Shown: one piece after another, positions 16,754-25,912 of the stretch
How positions within the stretch are numbered: the first letter of the stretch is position 1
How the letters are laid out: each line of letters begins with the position of its first letter
Source of the DNA: DATAUK01 sp036268295
Lineage (GTDB): Bacteria > Actinomycetota > Actinomycetes > JAFAQI01
Reading direction: 5' to 3'
Assembly: GCA_036268295.1 (NCBI GenBank)
Contig: DATAUK010000033.1
Location: 1 to 64,000, forward strand
DNA length: 64,000 nt
Notes under the pieces: generated by a model
Database searches by the model: none
Told to the model about the DNA's origin: nothing
What the model saw: the letters and a program-made list of their open reading frames with translations, nothing else
Program-made: the position numbers and the translations under genes

Positions 16754-18220
16754 ATGCAAGGCATGGATATCGCCGCTGTGCTCCTTGCACTGGTCACGCT
16801 CGCCGCCGGGCTCGCCGCCGGCTGGGCGCTCGCGGCCAACCGCACCGCCGGGATGAGCACCAACGCCTCCAACCGCGCTGCAGCAGCGAACGCCGAGCGT
16901 GATGCCGCGATAGCGGAGCGCGACCGGATGGGCACCGAACGCGACGAGATGGCCGCAACGCTTCGCGCCGCCGAGCTGCAGACCAAGGAAGCCACCACGA
17001 GGCTGCAGGCGCTCGTGCACACCGAGGAGCAGCTCAAGGCGGCCGAGGCCCAGCTCAAGGACACCTTCGCCCGGATGTCTAGCGAAGCCCTCGAGCGCAG
17101 CAGCACCCAGTTCCTCGAGATGGCCGACTCCCGCTTCAAGCTGGCCGGCGCACCGCTCACCGACACGTTGGGCAAGGTCGAGGTCCAGCTCCGCGAGATC
17201 GAGAAGGAGCGCGCTGGAGCCGCACAGGCAATGACGCAGCAGATCGCGTTCGTCCGGACGACGGGTGAGGCGCTTCGTCACGAGACCGCCTCGCTGGTGA
17301 GCGCGCTACAGAAGCCGCAGGCCCGCGGGCGCTGGGGCGAGCTGCAGCTACGTCGGTGCGTGGAGTTCGCCGGCATGACCGACCGATGCGATTTCACCGA
17401 GCAGACCAGCGTCACGACCTCCGATGGCGTGCTCCGGCCGGATCTGATCGTCCGACTGGTCGGCGGCAAGAACCTCGTGGTCGACTCCAAAGTGACGCTG
17501 GCTGCCTACCTCGAGGCTCACGACGCGACCGACGAGGCCGTCCGCGAAGACAAGCTCAAAGCCCACTCGCGTCACCTGCGCCAGCACGTCGACCAGCTGG
17601 CGGCCAAGAGCTACTGGGCGCAGTTCTCCCCATCGCCGGAGTTCGTGCTGCTCTTCGTGCCGGGCGAGGCATTCCTCGCACCCGCCCTGGACCGCGATCC
17701 GGCGTTGCTCGAGGACGCGCTCGCCAAAGGCGTGCACATCGTCACGCCAACGTCGTTGATCTCGACGCTGCGGACCGTCGCCTACACCTGGCAGCAGGAC
17801 GCGCTTGCGGCCAACGCACAGCAGGTCTTCGAGCTCGGACGCGAGCTCTACCGTCGCCTCGGCACGATGGGCGACCACATGGACAAGCTCGGCCGCTCGC
17901 TGACCGGAGCCGTCAAGGACTACAACCGGACGGTCGGCTCGCTCGAGAAGAACGTCCTCGTCGCGGCGCGCAAGTTGAACGATCTCGACGTTGTCGGCAC
18001 CGAGCTGACCGAGCGGGTGCCGATCGAGGAGCCGGTCCGTCCGCTCGGTGCGCCCGAGCTCGTCGCCGCCGCCGAAGATCGCCGCTCGGTCATCGCGTTG
18101 CCGTCGGCCCTCGCTGACCCGGTCCCGCAGGCAGACGACCTGTTCGGCCGGGCTGACGACTACGGCCTTGGGCGCCCGGATGACGATTCGGGCGAAAGTC
18201 CTACAGCGCTCAAGGCGTGA
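16754..18220 (+). CDS. rmuC: DNA recombination protein RmuC
   Basis: A 488-residue RmuC homologue. An N-terminal membrane anchor (about 5-27, IAAVLLALVTLAAGLAAGWA) is followed by a long coiled coil (about 38-170) and the conserved nuclease-like core with GRWGELQLRRCVE, NLVVDSKVTLAAYLEA and VHIVTPTSLISTLRTVAYTW. RmuC limits inversions at repeats and probably acts at the membrane. ATG 16754 is taken; ATG 16763 would shorten it by three residues. It is divergent from ychF with about 108 bases between starts. The Asp/Glu-rich tail after residue 440 is variable. Confidence 0.95.
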   Translation: MQGMDIAAVLLALVTLAAGLAAGWALAANRTAGMSTNASNRAAAANAERDAAIAERDRMGTERDEMAATLRAAELQTKEATTRLQALVHTEEQLKAAEAQLKDTFARMSSEALERSSTQFLEMADSRFKLAGAPLTDTLGKVEVQLREIEKERAGAAQAMTQQIAFVRTTGEALRHETASLVSALQKPQARGRWGELQLRRCVEFAGMTDRCDFTEQTSVTTSDGVLRPDLIVRLVGGKNLVVDSKVTLAAYLEAHDATDEAVREDKLKAHSRHLRQHVDQLAAKSYWAQFSPSPEFVLLFVPGEAFLAPALDRDPALLEDALAKGVHIVTPTSLISTLRTVAYTWQQDALAANAQQVFELGRELYRRLGTMGDHMDKLGRSLTGAVKDYNRTVGSLEKNVLVAARKLNDLDVVGTELTERVPIEEPVRPLGAPELVAAAEDRRSVIALPSALADPVPQADDLFGRADDYGLGRPDDDSGESPTALKA

Positions 18221-18234
18221 CATCTCGGGCGCCG

Positions 18235-18381
18235 ATGCCATGGTTCGGCGTACCCAGCCCCTATTCGGTGACCGCGATCCGCTCGATCACCGGCTGGCAG
18301 GTGTGCTTGAGCGCCGGTGGTTACAGCTCGACCGCACTGCACGTCAGCGTCCCGCTCGACGGCTCGGGACCGGGCTGAGTC
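18235..18381 (+). CDS. Possible 48-residue small protein
   Basis: A short frame between rmuC and ispH encodes 48 residues, with WFGVPSPYSVTAIRSITGWQ near the start. Most third codon positions are G or C, as in real genes of this window. There is no clear Shine-Dalgarno, and it may instead be a gene remnant. No homologue is recognised. Confidence 0.28.
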
Positions 18382-18389
18382 AACCCTGC

Positions 18390-19358
18390 TCACACCGCGG
18401 GGCGGTTGCGGCGCAGCTCGTGGGGCAGCGCGAAGGTCAGATGCTCCTCGACCGCGGTGAACTCTTCGACGGTGCCGAAGCCGTGATCGGCCAGCCAGGC
18501 CAGGACGTCGGCGACCAGCGACTCCGGCACAGACGCACCACTCGTCACACCGACGGTACTCACCCCGTCGAGCCAGCCGACGTCGATGTGGCTGACATCG
18601 TCGACGAGGTACGACGCCGGCGCGCCACTGCCGAGCGCGACCTCGACCAGCCGTACCGAGTTCGAGGAGTTCCGCGAGCCGACGACGAGCACCAGGTCGG
18701 ACTGTGCCGCGATCTGCTTCACTGCGACCTGGCGGTTCTGCGTCGCGTAGCAGATGTCGTCGCTCGGCGGGTCGGCAAGCAGCGGGAATCGTTCGCGCAA
18801 CGCCGCAACCGTCTCCTGTGTCTCGTCGACCGAGAGCGTCGTCTGCGAGAGCCACGCCAGCCGTGAGGGGTCACGGACCTCGAGCTCGGCGACGGCGTCA
18901 GGGCCGGACACCAGATGCACCCGGTCCGGCGCTTCCCCCGTCGTCCCGATGACCTCTTCGTGGCCCTCGTGGCCGATCAGCAAGATGTCGACGTCCTCGC
19001 GGGCGAACCGCCGGGCCTCGGCGTGGACCTTGGTGACCAGCGGGCAGGTCGCGTCGATGGTGTGCAGGTTGCGGCGGGCTGCCTGTTCATGCACGACCGG
19101 CGCGACACCGTGCGCGGAGAAGACCACGACGCTGCCCTCCGGCACTTCCTCGGTCTCGTCGACGAAGATCGCGCCAAGCCCTTCGAGTCGCGCCACGACG
19201 TGAGAGTTGTGGACGATCTGCTTGCGGACATAGATCGGCGTGCCGTACTGCTCCAGCGCTCGCTCGACAGTCTGCACCGCGCGGTCGACGCCGGCACAGT
19301 AGCCTCGCGGCGCGGCCAGCAGCACGCGACGCTGTGGGGTTTCCGGCTCGGGTGTCAC
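18390..19358 (-). CDS. ispH: 4-hydroxy-3-methylbut-2-enyl diphosphate reductase
   Basis: IspH (LytB), the last enzyme of the MEP isoprenoid pathway, makes IPP and DMAPP using a 4Fe-4S cluster. The three cluster cysteines are visible in RGYCAGVDRAV, IDATCPLVTKVH and DDICYATQNRQ; substrate-binding segments include FSAHGVAP, GHEGHEEV and GSRNSSNS. The start is GTG 19358, giving 322 residues; the open frame upstream runs into the divergent xseA gene and is not coding. The product feeds uppS, about 12 kb away. Assignment is firm. Confidence 0.96.
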   Translation of the reverse strand: MTPEPETPQRRVLLAAPRGYCAGVDRAVQTVERALEQYGTPIYVRKQIVHNSHVVARLEGLGAIFVDETEEVPEGSVVVFSAHGVAPVVHEQAARRNLHTIDATCPLVTKVHAEARRFAREDVDILLIGHEGHEEVIGTTGEAPDRVHLVSGPDAVAELEVRDPSRLAWLSQTTLSVDETQETVAALRERFPLLADPPSDDICYATQNRQVAVKQIAAQSDLVLVVGSRNSSNSVRLVEVALGSGAPASYLVDDVSHIDVGWLDGVSTVGVTSGASVPESLVADVLAWLADHGFGTVEEFTAVEEHLTFALPHELRRNRPAV

Positions 19359-19380
19359 GACTCCATCGTAGGTTGGCGCT

Positions 19381-20598
19381 ATGGCGCTCGAGTCCAGCCC
19401 GGAGTCACCGCTGCCGGTCCGCACCGTGGCGAACGCGATCGGGCAGTGGATCGCCAAGCTCGGCCAGGTCTGGGTCGAAGGTCAGATCACCGAGCTGACG
19501 CGGCGGCCAGGCCAGCCGACCGCGTTCCTGGTGCTGCGCGACACCGCCGCCGAGATGTCGCTTCGGGTTAGCTGTCGCGCCGTGCTGCTCGACGCGATCA
19601 GCCCGCGGCTGTCCGAAGGGGCGCGGGTCGTGGTGTGCGGCCGGCCTGAATACTGGGCCGCGCGGGGGTCACTGACGTTCGCCGCGGTCGACGTGCGCCC
19701 GGTCGGCATCGGAGCGCTGCTCGCGCGCCTCGAAGAGCTTCGCAAGCTGCTTGCCGCCGAAGGCCTGTTCGCGGCCGACCGCAAACGCCCGTTGCCGTTC
19801 CTGCCGGCCACGATCGGTCTTGTCACCGGCCGCTCGAGCGCGGCCGAGCACGACGTCGTCGAGAACTCCCAGCGCCGCTGGCCGGCGGTTAAGTTCCGGA
19901 TCGAGGCGGTGGCAGTGCAAGGTGCGTACGCCGTGACGCAGGTCATCGAAGCGGTTCAGCGACTCGACGCCGACCCGGCGGTCGAGGTGATCGTGATCGC
20001 CCGTGGTGGCGGGTCGATGGAGGATCTGCTGCCGTTCTCCGACGAGTCGCTGGTGCGGGCGGTGGTGGCCTGCCGGACCCCGGTGGTGTCGGCGATCGGT
20101 CACGAGACGGACGCGCCGCTGATCGACTACGCCGCCGATCGCCGCGCGTCGACACCGACCGACGCGGCGAAGCTGATCGTTCCTGACGTCGCCGAGGAGC
20201 GCACCCGGGTTCGTGGCCTCATCGACCGGGCTCGTCGTACCGTCACCGGCCGGATCGAGGGCGAACAACAGCGGCTCGACGCGCTGCGGTCCCGGCCGGC
20301 ACTGGCCGACCCGTTCGGTGTGCTGACCGGATGGCGGCTCGACCTCGAGTCGGCGCGCGAACGCAGCCGGCGCGCGACGCTCGGCGCGATCGCGGCTGCC
20401 AACTCCGAAGTTGCGCTGCTCCGCGGCCAGATTGCGGCGTTGTCGCCGCAGGGCACGCTCGACCGCGGGTACGCCGTGCTACAGCGACCCGACGGCTCGG
20501 TCGCCCGCGACGCGGACGGTCTCACCGCCGGCGAGCACCTGGTCGGGCGACTCGCCCGCGGCCGGGTCGGCCTGGTAGTCGAGGATGTGCTCTCGTGA
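19381..20598 (+). CDS. xseA: Exodeoxyribonuclease VII large subunit
   Basis: A 405-residue XseA, the catalytic subunit that with XseB degrades single-stranded DNA. The N-terminal OB-fold region contains VWVEGQITELTRRPGQPTAF. The core has LPFLPATIGLVTGRSSAAEH and the catalytic-region pattern VIVIARGGGSMEDLLPFSDE, followed by SAIGHETDAPLIDYAADRRA. Its stop overlaps the xseB start in a GTGA, so the subunits are coupled. It is divergent from ispH with a 22-base gap between starts, a conserved actinobacterial arrangement. Confidence 0.97.
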   Translation: MALESSPESPLPVRTVANAIGQWIAKLGQVWVEGQITELTRRPGQPTAFLVLRDTAAEMSLRVSCRAVLLDAISPRLSEGARVVVCGRPEYWAARGSLTFAAVDVRPVGIGALLARLEELRKLLAAEGLFAADRKRPLPFLPATIGLVTGRSSAAEHDVVENSQRRWPAVKFRIEAVAVQGAYAVTQVIEAVQRLDADPAVEVIVIARGGGSMEDLLPFSDESLVRAVVACRTPVVSAIGHETDAPLIDYAADRRASTPTDAAKLIVPDVAEERTRVRGLIDRARRTVTGRIEGEQQRLDALRSRPALADPFGVLTGWRLDLESARERSRRATLGAIAAANSEVALLRGQIAALSPQGTLDRGYAVLQRPDGSVARDADGLTAGEHLVGRLARGRVGLVVEDVLS

Positions 20599-20840
20599 CC
20601 GAGAAGAAGCCACCTGCCGCCGAGGAACGGCCGAGCTACGAGCAGGCCCGCGAGGAGCTTGCCGAGGTCGTCCGGCGGCTCGAGACCGGCGGCGCGACAC
20701 TCGAAGAGTCACTCGCGCTCTGGGAACGCGGCGAGCAGCTCGCGACGATCTGCCAGGAGTGGCTCGACGGCGCAACCACCCGCCTCGATGCGGCCAGGTC
20801 CGAGAGCGCTCCCGCGTCCGAAGACGACAGCGACTCGTAG
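20595..20840 (+). CDS. xseB: Exodeoxyribonuclease VII small subunit
   Basis: The 81-residue XseB carries the family signature YEQAREELAEVVRRLETGGA and LEESLALWERGEQL in two helices, ending with an acidic, Ser-rich tail. It binds the coiled coil of XseA to form the holoenzyme. GTG 20595 overlaps the xseA TGA by four bases. It is convergent with the DUF4245 gene 24 bases further on. Confidence 0.95.
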   Translation: MTEKKPPAAEERPSYEQAREELAEVVRRLETGGATLEESLALWERGEQLATICQEWLDGATTRLDAARSESAPASEDDSDS

Positions 20841-20864
20841 TCGGGGTCGGCTCGCACTTGCGGA

Positions 20865-21413
20865 CTAGTGCAGCGAGCCGGCCAGTAGCTGGAGCTGGGC
20901 GTCCGTCGCCGAGCCGGTGATCACGACCGCAACGCCGCGCATCGTGCGGCTCAGCGAATATTCACCGCGTGATGACGTCCTGGTCTGCCAGGATGCGCCG
21001 GCGATCGTGACCGTGCCGGTGACCGCCGAGCCGCGAGCGCCGAGCACCGTCGGGGCAAACGCCGTGACGTTCGCGACGCTCTCCTCGAGCCCGGCGTACT
21101 GACGTCCGGGTGTCGCGAAGCCGATGTGCAGGTGCTCGACGGCGGCCGGCCCGGTCAGCGTCGCAGCGCTTCCCTTCCAGCCGCTCGGCAACGGTCGCGG
21201 CGTCAGCGCGGTCCTGCCGGTCTCCTGGTGGAAGCCCGAGACATAGTCGGAGTAGTCGAGCGCCGGGAACTGCTGCGACTTGCTCGGATGGAACAGTCCC
21301 GGCACAAAGATCAGCGTGGCTGCGATAACGACGCCGACCAGACCGAGCGAGCGGATCATGTCCGCCGCGCTCTCGCGGCCGCGTTTGGGCTGCGCGACGT
21401 CAGTCGACGTCAC
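20865..21413 (-). CDS. DUF4245 membrane-anchored protein
   Basis: A 182-residue protein with one N-terminal transmembrane segment (about 21-40, IRSLGLVGVVIAATLIFVPG) and an extracytoplasmic beta-rich domain (PLPSGWKGSAATLTG, HIGFATPGRQYAGLEES, SWQTRTSSRGEYSLSR). It belongs to DUF4245, a family usually found between xseB and glpX in actinobacteria. GTG 21413 overlaps the last 14 bases of the kynureninase-like gene upstream, so the two are co-transcribed here. Function is unknown. Confidence 0.88.
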   Translation of the reverse strand: MTSTDVAQPKRGRESAADMIRSLGLVGVVIAATLIFVPGLFHPSKSQQFPALDYSDYVSGFHQETGRTALTPRPLPSGWKGSAATLTGPAAVEHLHIGFATPGRQYAGLEESVANVTAFAPTVLGARGSAVTGTVTIAGASWQTRTSSRGEYSLSRTMRGVAVVITGSATDAQLQLLAGSLH

Positions 21414-22557
21414 GGATCGCCACCATCTCGTCGAGCACGCCGACGCACTCCTCGGCCGTAGAGAAGAAATGCGGCCCGATCCGGACCCCGCCGCCCGGCC
21501 GGTAGTCGACCACGAACCCGCGGTCGATCAGCACCTCGTGCACGCGCTGGGCATCGTCGATGTCGACCGTCACGTGCCCACCACGTCGATGTGGATCCAG
21601 CGGCGACCGTACCGCGAGACCCCGCTCGAGAGCACCGTCGACGAGTAGCTGGGTGAGCCACTGCGACCGCTCGCGCACCCGGCTCAGCCCGATGTCGACG
21701 ATCGCCTGGTATCCCGGTGACGCGGCGTACGCCGCCGGCACGTTCGGCGTGCCGCCTGCGAACCGCGCAATGCCTGGGGCATAAGCGATTTCGGCCCACT
21801 CGAAGTCGAACGGCCGCTCGTGCGAGATCCAGCCCACCGCAGTCGGTCGCAACGTGTCGGCAAGGTCAGGCCGCACGTACAGCCAGCCGTTGCCGGGACC
21901 GCCGCAGAGGAACTTCACCGATCCGCCGACGCAGATATCGACGTCGTTGGCCGCCACCTCGACCGGCACGGCACCGACCGCCTGATAGGCGTCGAGCAAC
22001 AGGATCGCGCCGTGCGCTCGGGCGGCGTCGCGGACCGGCGGCAGGTCGAGCAGCGCCGACGTACGGAACTGCACCAGGCTGACCGAGACGAACAGGGTGC
22101 GGTCGTCCACCGCGTCGGCCACCCGCTGCGGGTCGATCGTGACGCCGTCCGGCTCGTAGGGCACGACGACGAGCTCGCCGCCGTGTCGCCGGCAGTGCTC
22201 GGCCCACATGTAGTGCGTGCCGGGCCAGTCGGCGGCGGTCGTGACGATCCGGTTGCGGGCCGGCGTGATCTCAAGGCACGAGACCACGGCGATGATCGCG
22301 TCGGCGACGCTCTGCCGCAGGATCGTCGTGCCAGCCGGCGCCCCGATGATCGTGCCGATCAAGTCCGCGACCCGTCTCATCTCGGGGAACCAGGTCGACC
22401 AGGCCACGACGCCGTCGTGGTCCCACCGGTCGGCGAACTCCGTGAGCCGCTCGCGGGTGCCGCGATGCATCGCACCGAGCGAGTTGTTGATGAGGTACGC
22501 CCCTTTGCGATCAAGGATCGGATAGTCGGCGCGCCGGGCCAGCAGGTCGTCGTGCAT
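21400..22557 (-). CDS. PLP-dependent kynureninase-like / class V aminotransferase
   Basis: A fold-type I PLP enzyme of about 385 residues. The N-terminus has AYLINNSLGAMHRGTRERL. The cofactor Asp region is ILLLDAYQAVGAVPVEV (about 190-206), and the Schiff-base Lys is in DICVGGSVKFLCGGPGNGWL (about 212-231), the layout of kynureninase and class V aminotransferases. The C-terminus contains GGHVTVDI and RIGPHFFSTAEEC. Kynureninase itself is possible, but no other kynurenine-pathway gene is nearby. ATG 22557 is preferred because GCAGG is 8 bases upstream; GTG 22563 is possible. It precedes and overlaps DUF4245. Confidence 0.82.
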   Translation of the reverse strand: MHDDLLARRADYPILDRKGAYLINNSLGAMHRGTRERLTEFADRWDHDGVVAWSTWFPEMRRVADLIGTIIGAPAGTTILRQSVADAIIAVVSCLEITPARNRIVTTAADWPGTHYMWAEHCRRHGGELVVVPYEPDGVTIDPQRVADAVDDRTLFVSVSLVQFRTSALLDLPPVRDAARAHGAILLLDAYQAVGAVPVEVAANDVDICVGGSVKFLCGGPGNGWLYVRPDLADTLRPTAVGWISHERPFDFEWAEIAYAPGIARFAGGTPNVPAAYAASPGYQAIVDIGLSRVRERSQWLTQLLVDGALERGLAVRSPLDPHRRGGHVTVDIDDAQRVHEVLIDRGFVVDYRPGGGVRIGPHFFSTAEECVGVLDEMVAIRDVD

Positions 22558-22621
22558 GGTCACAGCCTGCCATGTCCGAAATCCGCCAGACGTTTGCTCG
22601 AGGTCGAGGCAGGATGGTCAC

Positions 22622-24058
22622 ATGTATGAAGACCCGGATCGCTGCTATCGAGCCGTCGCCAGCCGCGACGGCCGCTTCGACGGCCGTTTCGTCACCGCCG
22701 TCAGCTCGACCGGCATCTACTGCCGGCCATCGTGCCCCGCGCAGACGCCTAAGCGTGAAAACGTGCGGTTCTATCCGTGCGCGGCGGCCGCCGTCGCGGC
22801 CGGCTTCCGGGCCTGCAAGCGTTGTCGGCCCGAGGCGGCGCCCGGCTCCCGAGAATGGGACCTGCGCGGCGACCTGGCGGCCCGCGCGCTGCGCGCGATC
22901 GCTGCCGGCGCGATCGACGGCTCCAGCGGCGACGGTGAGTCAGGAGTCCCAGCGCTTGCCCGCTCGCTGCACGTCAGCGAGCGCCACCTGAACCGGGTCC
23001 TGGTCGCCGAGGTGGGTGCCGGACCGCTCGCGCTCGCCCGCACCCGAAGGGCACAGACCGCACGGCTGCTGCTCGACGCTACCGACCTCCCGATCTCGAC
23101 GATCGCGTTCACCGCCGGCTTCGCCAGCCTCCGGCAGTTCAACGACACGATGCGCGAACACTTCGGGATGGCGCCGCGCGAGATCCGGCGGCGGCCCTCC
23201 GAGCAGCTGGCAAGCACGGGATCACTGACGCTGCGATTGACCCATCGCGCGCCGTACGCGATTGATCCGATGCTCGGCTGGCTGCGGCTGCACCTCGTCG
23301 CCGGCATCGAGGAGGTCGACGGCACGACCTACCGGCGGGCGCTGCCGTCCGGATCGGTGGTCGCGATGCAGCTCGGCGAGGATGCGGTCAGCCTCGTGAC
23401 GCGGATCGACGACCTGCGCTCCCTTCCCGACACCGTTGCGCGATGCCGGCGGATGCTCGACGCCGACGCCGATCCAGAAGCGGTAGACGCAGCCCTCGCC
23501 GCCGATCCGGACCTTGCGCCGCTCGTATCGGCCCGGCCCGGCGTCCGGGTGCTCGGGGCCGCCGACGGCTTCGAGGTGTTGATCAGAACTGTTCTGGCAC
23601 AACAGGTTTCACTCGCCTCGGCACAGACGTTCGCCCGCCGGCTGGTCGACGCGTACGGCAAGCCGCTCGACTCGCCGATCGGCTCACTGACCGCCTGTTT
23701 CCCGACCGCAGATGTCCTCGCTGACGCGTCGTACGACGGCATCGGGCTGACTGGCGGCCGGATCAGGACGCTGCGCGCGGTAGCCGCCGCACACGCCGTG
23801 GGCGAGCTCGTTCTCGACCCGAGTGCGGACCGCGACGAGACGAGGTCGCGCCTGCTCACGATGCCGGGGGTCGGCCCGTGGACCGCCGACTACGTCGCGA
23901 TGCGCGGCCTCGGCGACCCCGACGCCTTCCCCGCTTCCGACCTCATTCTGCGGCGCAAGATCGCCGGCCTTACGCCCGACCGATGGCGGCCGTGGCGCGC
24001 ATACGCCGCGATGCACCTCTGGCTCGATCACCTCATCACGACAGGAGCAATCTCATGA
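22622..24058 (+). CDS. alkA: Ada-AlkA fusion: adaptive-response regulator and 3-methyladenine DNA glycosylase II
   Basis: The 478-residue fusion has three parts. The Ada metal-binding N-terminus (about 1-75) has Cys ligands in IYCRPSCPAQTPKREN and FRACKRCRP, where a methyl phosphotriester is accepted. An AraC-type HTH covers about 95-180 (DLPISTIAFTAGFASLRQFN). The AlkA glycosylase domain has an AlkA N-terminal fold and the HhH-GPD signature LLTMPGVGPWTADYVAMRGL with the catalytic Asp in FPASDL. It removes alkylated bases and may activate its own operon. ATG 22622 has AGGA with a 7-base spacer; its stop overlaps ogt. Confidence 0.95.
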   Translation: MYEDPDRCYRAVASRDGRFDGRFVTAVSSTGIYCRPSCPAQTPKRENVRFYPCAAAAVAAGFRACKRCRPEAAPGSREWDLRGDLAARALRAIAAGAIDGSSGDGESGVPALARSLHVSERHLNRVLVAEVGAGPLALARTRRAQTARLLLDATDLPISTIAFTAGFASLRQFNDTMREHFGMAPREIRRRPSEQLASTGSLTLRLTHRAPYAIDPMLGWLRLHLVAGIEEVDGTTYRRALPSGSVVAMQLGEDAVSLVTRIDDLRSLPDTVARCRRMLDADADPEAVDAALAADPDLAPLVSARPGVRVLGAADGFEVLIRTVLAQQVSLASAQTFARRLVDAYGKPLDSPIGSLTACFPTADVLADASYDGIGLTGGRIRTLRAVAAAHAVGELVLDPSADRDETRSRLLTMPGVGPWTADYVAMRGLGDPDAFPASDLILRRKIAGLTPDRWRPWRAYAAMHLWLDHLITTGAIS

Positions 24059-24534
24059 CCCTCGACGCGACCACCATCAGCACTCCGATCGGCGCGCTGT
24101 CCTTGCTGACCCGCGACGACGTGATCGTCGCGGCCGGCTTCGCCACCCCCGAGACGATGGCGGCCCGGATGCCCGACGAGCCGCTCGTGATCCACCGCGA
24201 CCTCGGTCGGCCGGCTGCGGCGCTGACGGCGTACTTCGACGGCGAGCTACATGCCCTCGACGACCTGCCGGTCTCGCAGCCCGGCGGGGACTTCCACCAA
24301 GCTGCCTGGAAGGTGATGCGCGAGGTGGCACCCGGCGAAACGATCACCTACGCCGAGCTTGCCAGCCGGGCAGGCAACCCGAAAGCGGTGCGGGCAGCCG
24401 GAAGTGCATGCGCCCGTAACCTCATCGCCCCGATCGTGCCGTGTCACCGGATCGTGCGGACCGGCGGCGCCCTCGGCGGCTACTACTACGGCCTGTCCAC
24501 CAAGGACTGGCTATTGGCACACGAGCGAGGCTGA
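24055..24534 (+). CDS. ogt: Methylated-DNA--protein-cysteine methyltransferase
   Basis: A 159-residue suicide repair protein for O6-methylguanine. The C-terminal domain has ETITYAELASRAGNPKAVRA and the active-site Cys in IVPCHRIVRTGGALGGY. ATG 24055 overlaps the alkA stop in ATGA and has GGAG upstream, so the two repair proteins are translationally coupled. The operon is likely under Ada control. Family assignment is certain. Confidence 0.96.
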   Translation: MTLDATTISTPIGALSLLTRDDVIVAAGFATPETMAARMPDEPLVIHRDLGRPAAALTAYFDGELHALDDLPVSQPGGDFHQAAWKVMREVAPGETITYAELASRAGNPKAVRAAGSACARNLIAPIVPCHRIVRTGGALGGYYYGLSTKDWLLAHERG

Positions 24535-24614
24535 ACGACGAAAGCGCCGGCAGCGAGGGTTGCGACGCCACGGCCGCTGGTACGTGCCCGAAGCCGGCGC
24601 GATAGAACTGGCTG

Positions 24615-25220
24615 ATGGAGTTCGCCGAGGTTCTCAAGCAGCGCAAGATGGTCCGTCACTACCTCGATCAGCCGGTCGATCCCGAGGTCGTCGACCGGGT
24701 GATCGCGGCGGGGCTGCGCGCGCCGTCGGCCGGGTTCTCTCAGGGCTACGCGCTGTTGGTGCTCGAGACGGCCGCAGACCGGGCGAAGTTCTGGCAGGTC
24801 ACCGAAACCGAGCAGGAGACCGCAAGCTGGCCGCCGGAGACCCGCGAGGCGGTGATGCGGGCGCCAGTGGTCGCGGTGGCAATGTCGTGCAAACGCGCGT
24901 ATCTCGATCGCTACGCCCGCGACGACAAAGGCTGGACCGACCGCGACGAGTCGCGCTGGCCGGTGCCGTTCTGGCACATCGACACCGGCATGGTCGCGCT
25001 GCTGATGCTGCTTCAGGCGGTCGACGAAGGGCTCGGCGCGTTGTTCATCGGCATGCAGCCGGAAGTGATTCCGGCGTTCCGCGGCGCGTTCGGAGTGCCT
25101 GCGGATCACGATGTCGTCGGTGTCGTAATCTTCGGCCACACCGATCCGGACGTACCGAAGCGCGACCTACGGTCACGCCGGCGCGAGACCGAGGACGTGG
25201 TCCACCGCGGTCAGTGGTGA
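24615..25220 (+). CDS. Nitroreductase family protein
   Basis: A 201-residue FMN-dependent nitroreductase-fold protein. The opening KQRKMVRHYLDQPVDPEVVD and LRAPSAGFSQGYALLVLET match the FMN phosphate and ribityl sites; the C-terminal half has MVALLMLLQAVDEGLGALFI. The physiological substrate is unknown. It follows ogt by 80 bases in the same direction and is convergent with a TetR gene. Whether it belongs to the alkylation-repair operon cannot be told. Confidence 0.88.
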   Translation: MEFAEVLKQRKMVRHYLDQPVDPEVVDRVIAAGLRAPSAGFSQGYALLVLETAADRAKFWQVTETEQETASWPPETREAVMRAPVVAVAMSCKRAYLDRYARDDKGWTDRDESRWPVPFWHIDTGMVALLMLLQAVDEGLGALFIGMQPEVIPAFRGAFGVPADHDVVGVVIFGHTDPDVPKRDLRSRRRETEDVVHRGQW

Positions 25221-25239
25221 CCCGGACAGAACCAACCGG

Positions 25240-25842
25240 TTAGCCGGCGCCGACCCGACCGAGCAGCTCGACGAACTCAGCCGCGAGCCGCATCGCGGCC
25301 TCCTCGGTCTCCTGAACCGCCACCTCACGGCCCGCCTCGGCGACCACGCTGGTCAGCACCACGACGAGGGTCTCGCCGAGTGGTTGGTCCTCGTTGTTGA
25401 GCAACGCGGTGTTGACCCGCACCCACTCGCGGTAGCGGCGGCGCGCGATCAGCTCGAAGCCTGGCGGCCCGCCGCCGTCGAGAAAGACCCGCGCCAGCTC
25501 GCGCTCGTCCCAACACCCCCGGAGGTACGCCGTCGTACCCACCAGCCAGAGCTGCATCGTGTCGCTCATGCCCTGCAGGCGAGCAGCGCGAACCGCCTCT
25601 GCCGCGCGGTGCTCCTGGTTCGCCTGGTAGTCGTCGAACAGCGCGAGATAGAGGTCAGCCTTGCCGCCGAAATGGTGGTAAAGGCTGCCGACGCTGGCGC
25701 CTGCCTTCGCGACCACGTCAGTGATGTTTGCGTCGGCGAAACCGCCGGCGGCGAAGACGTCGCGAGCGGCGGCGAGCAGGGTCGCGCGGGTGGCCTGCGC
25801 TCGGCTGCCACCGCCCTCAGCGGCAATCCGGCGACTCGGCAC
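25240..25842 (-). CDS. TetR/AcrR-family transcriptional regulator
   Basis: A 200-residue regulator. The N-terminal HTH is clear: TRATLLAAARDVFAAGGFAD then ITDVVAKAGASVGSLYHHFG (about 18-60). The all-helical ligand domain is family-typical in length. The gene is divergent from glpX, with 70 bases between starts, and convergent with the nitroreductase gene, which is its most likely local target. GTG 25842 is taken; GGGGC lies close upstream. Confidence 0.9.
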   Translation of the reverse strand: MPSRRIAAEGGGSRAQATRATLLAAARDVFAAGGFADANITDVVAKAGASVGSLYHHFGGKADLYLALFDDYQANQEHRAAEAVRAARLQGMSDTMQLWLVGTTAYLRGCWDERELARVFLDGGGPPGFELIARRRYREWVRVNTALLNNEDQPLGETLVVVLTSVVAEAGREVAVQETEEAAMRLAAEFVELLGRVGAG

Positions 25843-25912
25843 GCCCCTACTCTGCCACTACTTCGGCATCGGGCGATGCGACGACTGGGGCAGTCAATGA
25901 CAAGATCGAAGG

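Noticed and set aside
21400..22557. A complete kynurenine pathway
   Set aside because: Only a kynureninase-like enzyme is present; no dioxygenase, formamidase or nad genes are near it.
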